A DNA stretch of 64,000 bases from positions 434,001 to 498,000 of the forward strand of contig FJUW01000040.1 in assembly GCA_900074885.1 (NCBI GenBank), read 5' to 3'. Both the position numbers and the translations under genes were made by a program. The first letter of the stretch is position 1; each line of letters starts with the position of its first letter. This DNA is from Rhynchosporium graminicola (taxonomy: Eukaryota > Ascomycota > Leotiomycetes > Helotiales > Ploettnerulaceae). Below, piece after piece: positions 26,701 to 38,257 of the stretch. The notes below the pieces were generated by a model. That model had not been told where the DNA came from and made no database searches. It saw only the letters and a list, made by a program, of their open reading frames with translations.

Positions 26701-29022
26701 TAATAAGTTTATATTAAGAAGCGTGCTCTTATAAGAAAAGAATAGAGTCTTTCGCTCTATTAGGTTTTTCTCGCGAAAGCTAAATAAAGCCGAAATTAAC
26801 TATAATATCTATAATAAAGAAATACTTATAATAGTATCTAGCTTAAAGTTCTAAGCCCTTAAACTAAAGTTAGTATATTCCTTTATAATTTAGATAAACT
26901 ATAAGAACTTATAATATTTTATAATAAAGAGATAGTTATTAGAATAATAGATACGCTAGTATAAGACTTTAGCTATATTCTAGTTCTCCTTAGTATTCCG
27001 CCCGGGGAGCGAAACGACTATTCTAGATATCTTATTGCGAAAAGAGTAAGATATATTAAGTAAAGATAATAGAGAGTCTCGATTCCGTAGATTTCTTAAA
27101 CTAGATTCTATGAAAAACTAGCTAGCACTCGATAGGAAGTTAGCAGGAGTAATAGTTATTACTATAGTATTAGACTTCCTAGTAATATAATTTAATACGA
27201 TAATAGCTCTAGTTATTATAGTACTAGATACTCTAGTGATATAATCTGATATAATCCCTCTTACTAATTAGTCGGACTCTAAGGGACTCTTCTAGGATAA
27301 ATAACTAAATAAATACTAGGAAAAAGCAGTCGAAAATAATATAATATATAAAACTATACTCTATATTATTCAGAGCGGAACCCGGTCTTTACTTAGCGAA
27401 ATTAAGCTTAAAGTGCAGATAAGAGATTATAGTATCGATACGAAAGGAAGACTATATTATTAGGGCAAATTATAAGTACTAAGAACTATATATTCTACGG
27501 ACTCCGCGGAAGAAATAATAAGAGATAATATATTAAGAATAAAGTTAATTTAGTTTATTTATAACGTACTAGTATATAAGTATCCCGGCAGGGACTCTAT
27601 CGCCTTAATACTAAGAAAGTAATTATATTAGCTTTTATAGTCGAAATATATCTGATAATTCTTAAGGAACTACGATTACTATAGAAAAAATAAGATATAG
27701 AGAGAATATAAATACGGACTCCTTCGATTACTACTAGTACCTGACTAATTCTTCTAAGAGATCTTAATAGACTTTATAACTAATTTACTAAACTCTTAAA
27801 GGAACTGATACTTTTAAGTAATTAAGAATAGATTAAGTAAGTCTATTATATTAGAAGTAATACTTAGTATAAAAGCAGAGGAGTACGCAGAGAGGTTAAT
27901 AGACTACTAAGTATATTACTATAGTATACTAAGAGCTATTATAAGTAATAGAAGAACGAATTAGATAAGTATATTCTAGAAAACGTTTTATCGACTTTTA
28001 AGTATATACTAGAGACTAAGCTCTATATATTACTTATAAATAGATAGAAGCCTAAAGAAGCTAAATTAAGAGGTATAAGCTTATTTATAAATTTTTATTA
28101 ACTAAGAGTAGTTAGATTAGAAGAAGTAGCTTCTTATAGTATAACTAGCGTTAAATAGCTAATATTAAGCGGGACTCGGGATAAGTCTATTCTTCGTAAT
28201 ATATAGCTACGAAGCGCTATTTCCTATACTATTAGAACTAGAGACCGAGGGGAATACTAAACTTAGGTTAAGCGAAAGAGCTAGAGCTTTTATTACGAAG
28301 ATAAAGAATATTACTAAGTTATACTAAGTAAATATAGCTAAAGCTATATAGAAATAAGAGGATAATACTAATAAAACTAGAACTCTAGTACTAATCTATC
28401 AGAAGAGTAATAAAGTATAGCTAGACTTACGTAACTACTAAATAGACTATCCGAAGAGGAGCTTAGATATTAAATATACTAAATATATAATAGAAGAAAT
28501 ACTTTTATTATTATCCGTACGATTATCTAAGATCCCTAGGAATATTTACTTAGTATTCTATACGGATTTACTATAACTTATTAGTAACGACCCCTTAATA
28601 GAGTAAGAGACTAATAATAAATAACCGGATCTAGTTCTATTTAAGACGCACGAAGAGTTTTCAGTAGAATAGATCTTTTATATAAGAGATAAGAAAAGAG
28701 GAAAAGGAAAGTTTAAGGAAATACTTATAAAATAGTTAAGTTACTATAAACTAATATAAGAACTCTTAGAAAACTTAATAGATTCTATAGCCTTAGATAA
28801 ATACGAGCTAAAGTATAGGGATACTAATATATATAATAGACTTTTATCTAAGTAGGAAAAGAAGATAAAGAAAGGAAATTAAAACTCTAAGTAAAAGAAA
28901 GTAGACCCTAGGGGAAATAATAAGGAAGGAGTAGTTTATAAAGATAAAAAGAGAAAGGAGAGTTTCTAATATAATTTAGTTAGGATCCGGGCGTTTTCTA
29001 ATAGAGAGAGTTATATTTTTAT

Positions 29023-29039
29023 AAAAAAAAAAAAAAAAA
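29023..29039 (+). repeat. Run of 17 A inside gypsy B
   Basis: This homopolymer lies just downstream of the chromodomain-like region of element B. It could be a slippage expansion. No target duplication was seen that would mark a retroposed tail. Confidence 0.8.
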
Positions 29040-29948
29040 GAAAATCGATTTTAGGATTTAATTTTAGATTTTCAAATTCTTAAGAGATAATACTATAAGA
29101 AAGATACGTATTCTGCTATATTTCCTATAGAGTCCCTAGGAGGCTCGGCAGGATCCTAAAACAAGAGCTAGAAGTACTCTACTAGTACTAAAAGAGAGTA
29201 AGTAAACGAAAAATAAGCGGAGTCTGATAATTACTTATATTTAATCCTATTAAGCGATAATAGTAATAATAGAAGTAGTAATCTCAGAAGCTAGAGGACT
29301 ATAGAATATTAGTTACTAATAAGTAATAAGCAGGGACCGAATAAACTTACGCGGAAAGAAGACTAGAGGATTAGAGAAGCTTAAGGGCTTTCTAAGCCTT
29401 TAAGACCTTAATAAGATTAGTATAAGCCTTATTTCTAAATAGAGTATAAGGTAGTGAAAAATAAGTAAAGTATAATACTTACTTATTAGTATTAGTAGAA
29501 TAAGTTTAAATAGAGTAAGCGATATAAGAGATTTAAGGACTATTATATAAGCTAACTATTTTCGCGCGGAATCCGAGGAAAACTTATAAGTTCTCGTAAT
29601 TCTTCTTCCTATCCTTATAGCGGATATAGGATTAAGAGCGATTCGACTGAGTTTATTAGGATTCCGTCTGAGAATAGGTAAAGTATAGTACTTATAGTTT
29701 AGTTAATATAATTAGAGCCCGAGAGAGTATAAGTAATATAATAAGTAATAAGAGATATCTGATTCCGCCGGTTTTAGCGCGGATCTCGATAGTATAGTAA
29801 AGGGATTTTAATATATAATTCGCGAATTTTAATATTTTCTTTTAATAGAAAGAAAAGAGAGAACTTATCTTACTATAGTTATTATTATTATATAAAAGAA
29901 GAAAGAGAAGTCTAAAAAGGTAGAGAGTCTCTTCTCTTATAACGTTTT

Positions 29949-30122
29949 AGCCGGATCGAGCGATAATAGGAGCGGAGCGCTAGCCTAATACAACGGGATG
30001 ATAATAAAGGAAGCGAACGATAATAAGAGGAAGTATAATAATAGCCGGATCGAGCGATAATAGAAGCGGAGCGCTAGCTTAATACAGCGGGATTATAATA
30101 AAGAAAGCGAATGATAATAGTA
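29949..30122 (+). repeat. Two 94-bp direct repeats near the 3' end of gypsy B
   Basis: The motif starting AGCCGGATCGAGCGATAATA occurs at 29,949 and again at 30,043 (period 94), with a few transitions between copies. The unit is GC-richer than its surroundings and lies just inside the 3' LTR of element B. Confidence 0.85.
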
Positions 30123-30227
30123 GCACGCTTAATGTTTAGTAATAGAACGCGATTATTAACTATAAGGAGGTTCTATAACAATTTACTATTAGTCTCCGCT
30201 AGAAAACAAGCGGGAGAAGGGGAGTAA

Positions 30228-30411
30228 TATAAGGGTTAAGCCCTTAGGTTATAGTACTAGTATTACTAGCACGACTCGCTAACTAAAGCTCGGTTAAGCC
30301 TTAGCACTACGCACCTTTTCTTACGGCTTCCGGTCAGATTCTTATTCTCTCCTTATCGAACTTATTGAATACTACTATGAACCCTCGTATATATATTATT
30401 CACCCGTGATA
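30228..30411 (+). repeat. 3' LTR of gypsy B
   Basis: This 184-bp LTR is preceded by a polypurine tract and followed by the ATATA target duplication, after which the host element X resumes. Confidence 0.92.
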
Positions 30412-33400
30412 ATATAGCGTTATTATAAAGTATAATTAGAGGATTATCCTTAGTAATAAAATTTTAATACTAGTATCTATAATAGTTTATTATCCTCTAA
30501 GTAATTATAGTTATCTATTCTATCTTCTTAGGTCTTAATCTATTAATCTAATTTACGCGGAAGTCTAGGTTTACTTAAGTTAGTAGTATAGAAGTCTCTG
30601 AGCTTATACGAAGCACTTATTAAGTCGGAAGTATTATACTAAGTTAGATCTAAGTTATAGCTTAGCTAGCTAACTTAATACTTTAGATTACCTCTTAAGA
30701 GCTATATAGCGAGTATATCTTATAACTCTTACTCTTCTTAAGTAGCGATAACCTCTAAGGGTAGGTTTAATAGCTCTTAGCTTAGTAATAGGTTATCCGG
30801 GTCCTTAAAGAGTAATTCTAAGGCGAATATATTATATATAGAAGATCTAGGAGATAAATTTAGCTTATAGGAGTATCTGATTTTAGCTAAGACTTAGTAT
30901 AGTCTTACTTAGAAGCTAGATAGCTTTTTACTTAGCTAGTAATTCCTAAGGTTCCTTATAAAGAGAAATACTTTATCTCTAACTTCCTAGTCGATATTAT
31001 GCTATTTCGGGTCAGTTATAGTATATATCCTCTGCTAGATAGCTAATATATTAGCTTTTATAAACTCGATAGCGGATTTAGTATATTTAGCTAAGGATTT
31101 AGTATTAGTATAGTTAAGCTTCTCTTATAGTATCGATACGGTAAGTTACTTCTAATCCTAGCTATTCTATAGTAGTATATTATATTTAAAGGTATATAGC
31201 GCTATACTAATAGAATTATAAGGTAGGATTAATTAAGCGCGGTTTATTATTAGTAGTAGTTCGCTCTAGTTACTCTAGTAGTAATTAACAAAAGGTCTAA
31301 GGCGTTAGTTAATATATTAGTTTATAATCTCTATTTATCTATTAGTTTACTAGTAAAAGGAAATAAAGAGCTTAACTTAAACTCTAATTATATAATAAAA
31401 CTCTTACTAGAAAGATAAGATAAACTAAGCTCCTTAGTCAGATATAATTAACTTAGGGGTATATCCGAAACGATATATCTACTAGATAAATAATATCGCT
31501 ATCCCGCGGGTATCGATATTATAGTAGTACGATATCGATACGGAGTCCTTCCTTAAGCGGTCGATAAATACTAATATCCTATTAAACCTCTAGTTATTAG
31601 GCAAGAAGTCCTTAAAATCTATAGCTAAGTACTATATAAGGTAGCTAAATACTAGTAATAAGTAGAGGAATCCTTACTATTTCGTCTACTTCGGATAAGA
31701 GTACTAGTAAGGGCAGTAATTATAAGTATATCGTTTTATATCTAATATAAGTCCTTTCTAGTAATAATAAGTAGAGATTATTTCGGCGGTCTTATAAGTA
31801 TTTAGATAAGCAGAAGAAACTTGATTATAGATTTCGCTAATTAAATAGGTATATAATAAGGTATAGCGTTATATATATAGATAACTATTATAAAGTAATA
31901 AGCTATTATTAATTATATAACTATTTCCTAATATATTCCGTTTATTAGAGAATAATTCTTAGTTAAATTAGTATAGTTTTTCGATTAAGTTAAAGGAGTT
32001 ATATATAAGTTCCGATAGTATATTAGTCCCTAGCGATATTAAGTATATATAACTAATTTAATCGATATAATATTTAGCTAGCTCCGTGTTAATCCTAGGG
32101 TCTAAGTAGTCTAGAGGTAATAAAACCCGAGATCTATTATCCTGCTTCTGCTATTCCTATATCCTTAGGTCCTATTCCCTATAGCTAAGGATATTAGCTT
32201 TAGTATTATCTTTACTAAGCGTATATATAATTTAGAAGTTAAATTTAGATAAGAATTCTATTTATCTAGCTTACTTATTAGTTAGGACCTTAGTAGTTAT
32301 AAAGTACTCTAAGGATCGATAGTCTATATATACGCTAGTATAGCGTTATAGAGATATAAGTTTAAGTATCTATTTCCGGAAAGATTTAATAATAGTATAT
32401 AATTCCTTATTATAGATCTCCTAGTTTAGTTCATATCTATTAAGAATATAAGAGTAGAATCTAATTAGATACTATTAGTTATCTTTATATAATTAGGAGA
32501 TAACTCTAGCTATTATATTATCAGAGGTATTAGTTTCTAGTTTAGTTTATAATTTAGGGTCGAAATAGTATAGTTTCTATACTAATAATAGCTATTAACG
32601 TAACTCGTCGAAGGATTTCCTATAATTATTAGTGAAATTCTATAGTACTAGAGGCCTAGTAAGTATTAAGAGAGATTTAGCGATAAGGCCGAAATTCCGA
32701 ATAAATTAATAGTAGAAACTATAGAATCCTAAGAAAGATTTTATAGCTATTACTATTTCGGGGTACTTCTAATCTACTAATAGTACTACTTTCTCAGGAT
32801 CTAGCTCGATTCTATTAGTAATAATAATATATCCGAGGTACTTAGTCTAAGTAATATAGAATTCGCTTTTCTTAATATCTATCTAGAGTCCGGTATCTAT
32901 TAAGCGTTATAGTACTAATTTAATATATCTCTCGTATTCCTAGAGCGTCTCTGAGTATATAAGAATATTATCTAAGTAAGCTATATAGAAATCGTCTAAG
33001 TAATCTAATAGTATATTATTTATATATTATTAGTATATATTAAGTCTATTATAGAGCTTAAAAGGGAGTATCTTATATTTATAGGATCTGAAGCGGGTTC
33101 GGAAAGTAATATACTCCTCTGATTCGGGGTCTATATAAATATAGTTAAATATTACTTAGATATTTAGTTTAGTAAAAATTACTACTTTAGATATATAAGT
33201 TAAGAGCTTATCGATCTTAAGTATTAAGTATAAATCCTTTCGAGTGATCGTATTAAGCTTACGATAGTCGATATAGAAGCGTAATCCTCTATTAGCTTTC
33301 TTAACGAATAGTATAAGTAATATAAAGGGACTTTAGCTGGATTCGATAAATCCCTTATCTAGGTTCTCTATAAGATACTCCTTAGTTACTTATAGTTTAT

Positions 33401-35939
33401 CTATAGATTACTAATATAAAAGCGAATATATATTAGTTAATAGTTCTTCTAGAATAACTTTATAGTTATATAAGCGATATAATAGAAGAATATTAGAATC
33501 CCGCTTAGAAAAGGCCTCTTTAAGTATATAGTATTATTCTAATAGCTTTTTAGCTATAAGTCGTTCGATATCAGGATCCTTAGGAGAGTTACTATTTAGA
33601 TAGTCTTATAAGAGGTAGTTTATCTTATAGATACTAATAAAGAATAATTCGGAGCTTTCGCGTTTTATATTAAAGTGAAAAGCTATAGTACTAATTTAGT
33701 AAATTAGAACTAGTTTCTAGATCCTCGGAGGTTAAGAGAAGTACTTATAGTAGGGTTTCGGCGCGAGTACTTTTCTTAATAAATTCGAGGCGGAAAAGGG
33801 TTCGGATTCCTTAGTGATAAGCGGAAATAAGTTAAATAGTAAGGATAATATATTAATATACTATATTACTATTATTTAAGGTAATTAGTATTAGTCTAGC
33901 TAGTTTATAGCTAAGTCCTACGTATTAGTATTAATTTAGTAAGACCGATTAATACTAGGTTTATAAGGTAATAAAGTTATAATTATCTTCTTATTATATC
34001 GGAAAGTAACTAGATATTATTCCGGCTATAGTAGCTTATAGTAGAGTATATCTAGCTTAACTTAAAATCGTTATATCTATTTAATACTAATAATCATATC
34101 TTATTATCCTAAATCGAGGAGAATAAAAAAGTAATTATAAATACGCTTACTATTAATAGAAAAGTATAAATATATAAAATAAGTAATATAAGTTCTAACG
34201 GATAATTAGAAACTATATATTAGAATAGAATAAAGTAATAGCTCGATTTTAATACTAAGGGCCTCTGATAGTCGTCCGGTAAGAGTACGATTAATAAACA
34301 GATAGCTATTCACTCTAGTATCGATTAAGCTATTTATAGAGACTCTTAGCTTATTCTTACTAACTATAGTTAGATATATAAATTACTTACTTTCTATTAA
34401 GGAGTTAAGGTTAAGATTAGAGAGATTATACTTACATAGACTTAGGAAGGAGTTTTTACTCAAGCCTTATTATTTCCTTCTAATATTAGTCTAGATTCGG
34501 AGAGTATATCTTCTATTACTTCCTTAGTTACTTTTTCCTCTTCTAGAAATTCGTCGATTAATTAAACCTTAGGTAAATTAGAGTAATCTAGCTTAATATA
34601 ATCGAGCTATTTATAACTATAATACCTAAGGAGTTCTCCGGTCGAGGTAGTAAAGCGTTTTAGCGCAGAGGGAGTATTAGCTTATATCAGGTTAAAAGTA
34701 TATATATATAGTATAAGAGTAGTTTATCGAGAGGCTAAGCTTAGGGACTAGTAAGGAGTAGAACTAGTAGAGGTTATAGTAGTAATAGTAAGCTTATAGT
34801 ATTATACTTAGATAGTAGCTTTCTCGGGATAAGTATATTCTAAGTTATAGCGATACTTAGTATTAAAAGAAAGTAAGGATCTAACTATAGAAGCGTAATC
34901 CTTATTCTATATTAGTTTAATAATAAGAGTTAAAGCACGTAAGGATAATATAACCTTATTCTATATATAGAAGAACTACTTCTTCTTTTTAATCTTACTT
35001 TAGATAATAGCGCTTTAAAATCGATTATAAAACTTAGCGAAAGTCTCGCGAGTATAACTAAGTTATTATATTTCTAAGTAGTAAAAAGCGTTATAGTAGT
35101 TATCTTCTTCTAAACTAGTAAGAAAGTTCTTCTCTAATAAGGAGATTATTTTATTACTAGTCTTAAACTTATTAGCTAAGTACTAAAGCGTAAGATACTC
35201 TTTAGCTAATCTAGTAACTAGTCCCTATACGAGAACGCGCTAAGAGAGGTCTATAGAGTAGTAGTCGGAGTTTATAGCTAGCTAGTCTCGTATTAATACT
35301 CTCTATTAGAGGAAAGTTAAGTCTAATCTATTATCTAAGGGCAGGATCTTCTAAGTAAGATAAGACTTCCTCGGGCGTAACTCTACTGATTCGGCGCTAG
35401 AAGAGAGCGATAGTTTATTAGGAATAATATCCTCTCTCTTAGTATTACGTATTAGAATAGAGTTTATTAGCTTATTAAACTCCGGAATATAAGGAGATTA
35501 TAGTATTAGTTCTAATAGGAGAGTCGAAGATAAGTAAGGTACCCCTATAAGAAACTTATCTTATATAGAGATTAATCTATCTATAGTATCTTCTAGAGAG
35601 TTATTCTTTTCCTCTTAGTCTACTAATTATTATAAGAGATAATAGATTAGATTCGAGTTATCTATAGTAGTAGAAGTACTTAGCGATTATACTCCTAGTG
35701 AATTTCGCTTTTATTTTCCTTTCTTTCTTAGTTAGTACTTCCTTAATAAAGTATTAATATTCTCTAGTATAAGAGACGTTTAGAGTAAAGAAAGATATAA
35801 TAGATTAGGTTTAGAGGAAGAGCGGAGGGGATCGCGTTAAGTTCCCTTAGAACCGAAAGAGTCTCTAGTTTATTAGTTAGGAGCTATAATAGTAGCTTAA
35901 AAAAAGGAGTATATTAGGGCTATTTCGATAGCGATATAT
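30412..35939 (-). pseudogene. gag-pol remnant of gypsy X
   Basis: This is homologous to G1 from about 160 to 5,770. On the minus strand, gag lies to the right (about 34.8-35.8 kb) and reverse transcriptase at about 33.18-33.36 kb. Integrase is at about 31.2-31.6 kb and the chromodomain-like tail at about 30.5-30.9 kb, in the same order as in G1. Stops are scattered throughout, mostly at expected Gln codons. It retains no long open frame and is non-functional. Confidence 0.82.
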
Positions 35940-36141
35940 TATAATGACACAAGACTCAAGGCGGTATATAAGTAAGAATAAACAAGTAGGGAGGCTAAGA
36001 GCGATCTTATATAGTCTAGTACGAAGGAAACAGAAAGATATAGAGCTCTGAAGGAGTCTGCACCTTCTATATATATAAGGAGGGTATGCCTAAGGTACTG
36101 ATACTAGCTCGTATCTGCTACGTATATTATACGCTGTTATA
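35940..36141 (-). repeat. 3' LTR of element D
   Basis: This 202-bp LTR is heavily RIP-mutated at its end (GCTGTTATA against GCCGTCACA in the other copy). Confidence 0.85.
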
Positions 36142-36490
36142 TTACCCCCTTCTAAGATAAAGGCTCGCCCTTAAGCCTTAAAGAATTAAATAAAGGAAAT
36201 AAAGTAAGTATAAAACGTAATTAAATATTAAGATAATCTTCTAAATTTCTATTAAACTAAAACTATAGATACTAATTTAGTACTAAGATTATCTTTTCTA
36301 TAGAGGGAAACGTAATCTCTAGTAATTATAATACTGAGTTTTACTGAATAAGTAAGGCTAAGCGAGTAATTAAAATACTTAAAGGTTATAAAAGAAACGA
36401 AAGTCTAAATCGAATTCTAAAGAAGCTAAAAGATTAAGGAGAGTTAGATATCTTTATTAAGTAGATATAGAAAGTATTAAATTAAAAGTT

Positions 36491-36860
36491 CTAGTAGAGA
36501 GAGGTCGATTCTGCTAAGAGGAATAAATTATACTAGGGTATAGGGATTACGAGTCGAATTCTAATAATTTCCGCTAGAGTAATAAGCTACTTCGTCCTAG
36601 CTTAAAAGTAAGGTTTTTCGCTATTAGAGCTACTTTCGGAAGGTTAAAGTCGGGTAAGAGGATAAAGGTTCTTTTCTAGTAGAAGGAGATCGATTCTACT
36701 AAAGGGGATAAATTATACAAGGGTATAGGGGTTAAAAGTCGGATTCTAGTAATTTCCGCTAAGGTAATAAGCTACTTCGTCCTAGCTTAAAAGTAAGGTT
36801 TTTCGCTATTAGAGCTACTTTCGGAAAGTTAAAGTTAGGTAAGGAGATAATAAATATTAA
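36491..36860. repeat. Two 185-bp tandem repeats inside element D
   Basis: The motif CTAGTAG...CGATTCT recurs with a period of 185 bp (36,491 and 36,676). A block around AAGCTACTTCGTCCTAGC is identical in both. They form about a third of the interior of element D and do not match family A. Confidence 0.85.
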
Positions 36861-37212
36861 GGCCTATAAGGAAGTTTCTACCTAAAATTCGTCTGCTATT
36901 TTACTTCGTACGTACGAAGGAACGAGTTTCGAAGTATCTGAGAGTAACTTCGCAATAATACTAGTACTTCTAAGGCTAAATTATATTCAAATTCCTAGCT
37001 ATTCGAGAGATCTCTAGAATCTCGGCTCTTTTGAAAACTTAACTATCGAATTCGTAATTAATAGTATTAACTATTTCCGTATAATTCCGAAAATCTAAAG
37101 TAAGTAGAAATAACTTAGCGAAGAGCTCCCTAGTAGTCGTATATACGAATCGAGTTTTCTAAGTGAGATATTATTTAATACTATCCCCGGCGGTCTTAAT
37201 CTTTCTATTTAA

Positions 37213-37414
37213 TATAATAATATAAGACTTAAGGTAGTATATAAGTAAGAATAAATAAGTAGGAAGGCTAAGAGCGATCTTATATAATCTAGTACGAAAG
37301 AAACAGAAAGATATAGAGCTCTGAAGGAGTCTGCACCTTCTATATATACAAGGAGGGTATGCCTAAGGCACCGATACTGGCCCGTATCTGCCACGTATAC
37401 TATGCGCCGTCACA
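37213..37414 (-). repeat. 5' LTR of element D
   Basis: This 202-bp LTR ends GCGCCGTCACA, is followed by TATAT and then by the resumed gag region of X. Confidence 0.87.
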
Positions 37415-37679
37415 TATATAGAAGTTAAAGTTCCGGGGTATTTATTATACTTTCTTCAAAATCTGTCTATAATTCCTTTATACTAAGGAGGTTATTAAAG
37501 GAGCGTTAGCGAAGACCTCCTCTATAGTACTATTTATAATAAGCTAAATTAAACTCTGATTTATAGTTATCTGAGAGATCTTTAGTATCTTAGCTATATA
37601 CGAGTAGTTATCGAATAACTAACTTAGTAGTAAGATATTATAGCAAGTTATCTCCGGCTATCTTAATCTTTTTATTTAA

Positions 37680-37948
37680 TATAATAATATAAGACTCGAG
37701 GCAGTATACGAGTAAGAATAAAATAAGTAGAGAGGCTAAGAGCGATCTTATATAATCTACTACTAAGGAAATAAAAAGATAAGAAAGGAAGAAGAAGAGA
37801 GATAGAGTATAAAGCACCTTATATATATATACTAGTACTAGTCCAATACTATACTAAGTCGGACACTAGTTATGCCGGGATACCTATAGACTTGGGCCCT
37901 AGTATCTATCCTTCTTCTCATGTGATATTCAGGTGAGTTATTATTATA
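37680..37948 (-). repeat. Internal family A LTR (LTR Y) inside the X block
   Basis: This 269-bp LTR has the same internal neighbour on its left as the 5' LTRs at 6,023 and 39,813. It lacks the 10-bp insertion of the X LTRs, so it came from a different family A copy. To its right a second copy of the gag region begins. No matching partner LTR is present on the left. Confidence 0.82.
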
Positions 37949-38257
37949 GATCTATTATATCTCCTTTAATAAGAAGATTATTTTATTACTAGTCTTAAAC
38001 TCGTTAGTAAGATACTAAAGCGTAAGATACTCTTTAGCTAATCTAGTAATTAGTCCCTATACGAGAACGCGATAGACTTGGGCCCTAGTATCTATCCTTC
38101 TTCTCATGTGATATTCAGGTGAGTTATTATTATAGATCTATTATATCTCCTTTAATAAGAAGATTATTTTATTACTAGTCTTAAACTCGTTAGTAAGATA
38201 CTAAAGCGTAAGATACTCTTTAGCTAATCTAGTAATTAGTCCCTATACGAGAACGCG
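37886..38257. repeat. Perfect 186-bp tandem duplication across an LTR/gag junction
   Basis: Bases 37,886-38,071 and 38,072-38,257 appear identical over 186 bp. The unit contains the end of LTR Y and the start of the adjoining gag fragment. No RIP-type differences separate the copies. Confidence 0.9.

Larger units (their letters stand above)
23601..30411 (+). mobile_element. Ty3/gypsy chromovirus (copy B) nested in X
   Basis: It is 6,811 bp, with 184-bp LTRs and the target duplication ATATA (23,596-23,600; 30,412-30,416). Plus-strand domains in order: gag with a damaged zinc knuckle at about 24.88-24.95 kb; protease-like region at about 25.17-25.47 kb; reverse transcriptase at about 25.9-26.2 kb (GLRFYYNYRALN, LTKVDII.AFHKIRIA); integrase at about 27.6-28.3 kb (REYKYGLLR, ALNSQYQ); and a chromodomain-like segment at about 28.63-28.82 kb (EEFSVE). 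A polypurine tract (GCGGGAGAAGGGGAG) precedes the right LTR. Roughly 1.4 kb separates the chromodomain from the LTR. All frames are broken by TAA/TAG. Confidence 0.92.
35940..37414 (-). mobile_element. Non-autonomous LTR element D nested in X
   Basis: It is 1,475 bp, with two 202-bp LTRs (35,940-36,141; 37,213-37,414) and the target duplication TATAT (35,935-35,939; 37,415-37,419). The inferred ends are TGTGACG...CGTCACA. A polypurine tract complement (TTACCCCCTTCTAAG) next to the left LTR sets the minus orientation. The 1,071-bp interior has no gag or pol. The first half of the LTR and the sequence beside the right LTR match gypsy family A, while the second half of the LTR is different. It is probably a deletion derivative mobilised by family A enzymes. 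Confidence 0.82.

Noticed and set aside
37209..37394. 61-codon minus-strand frame
   Set aside because: It lies entirely inside an LTR of element D and is a chance frame.
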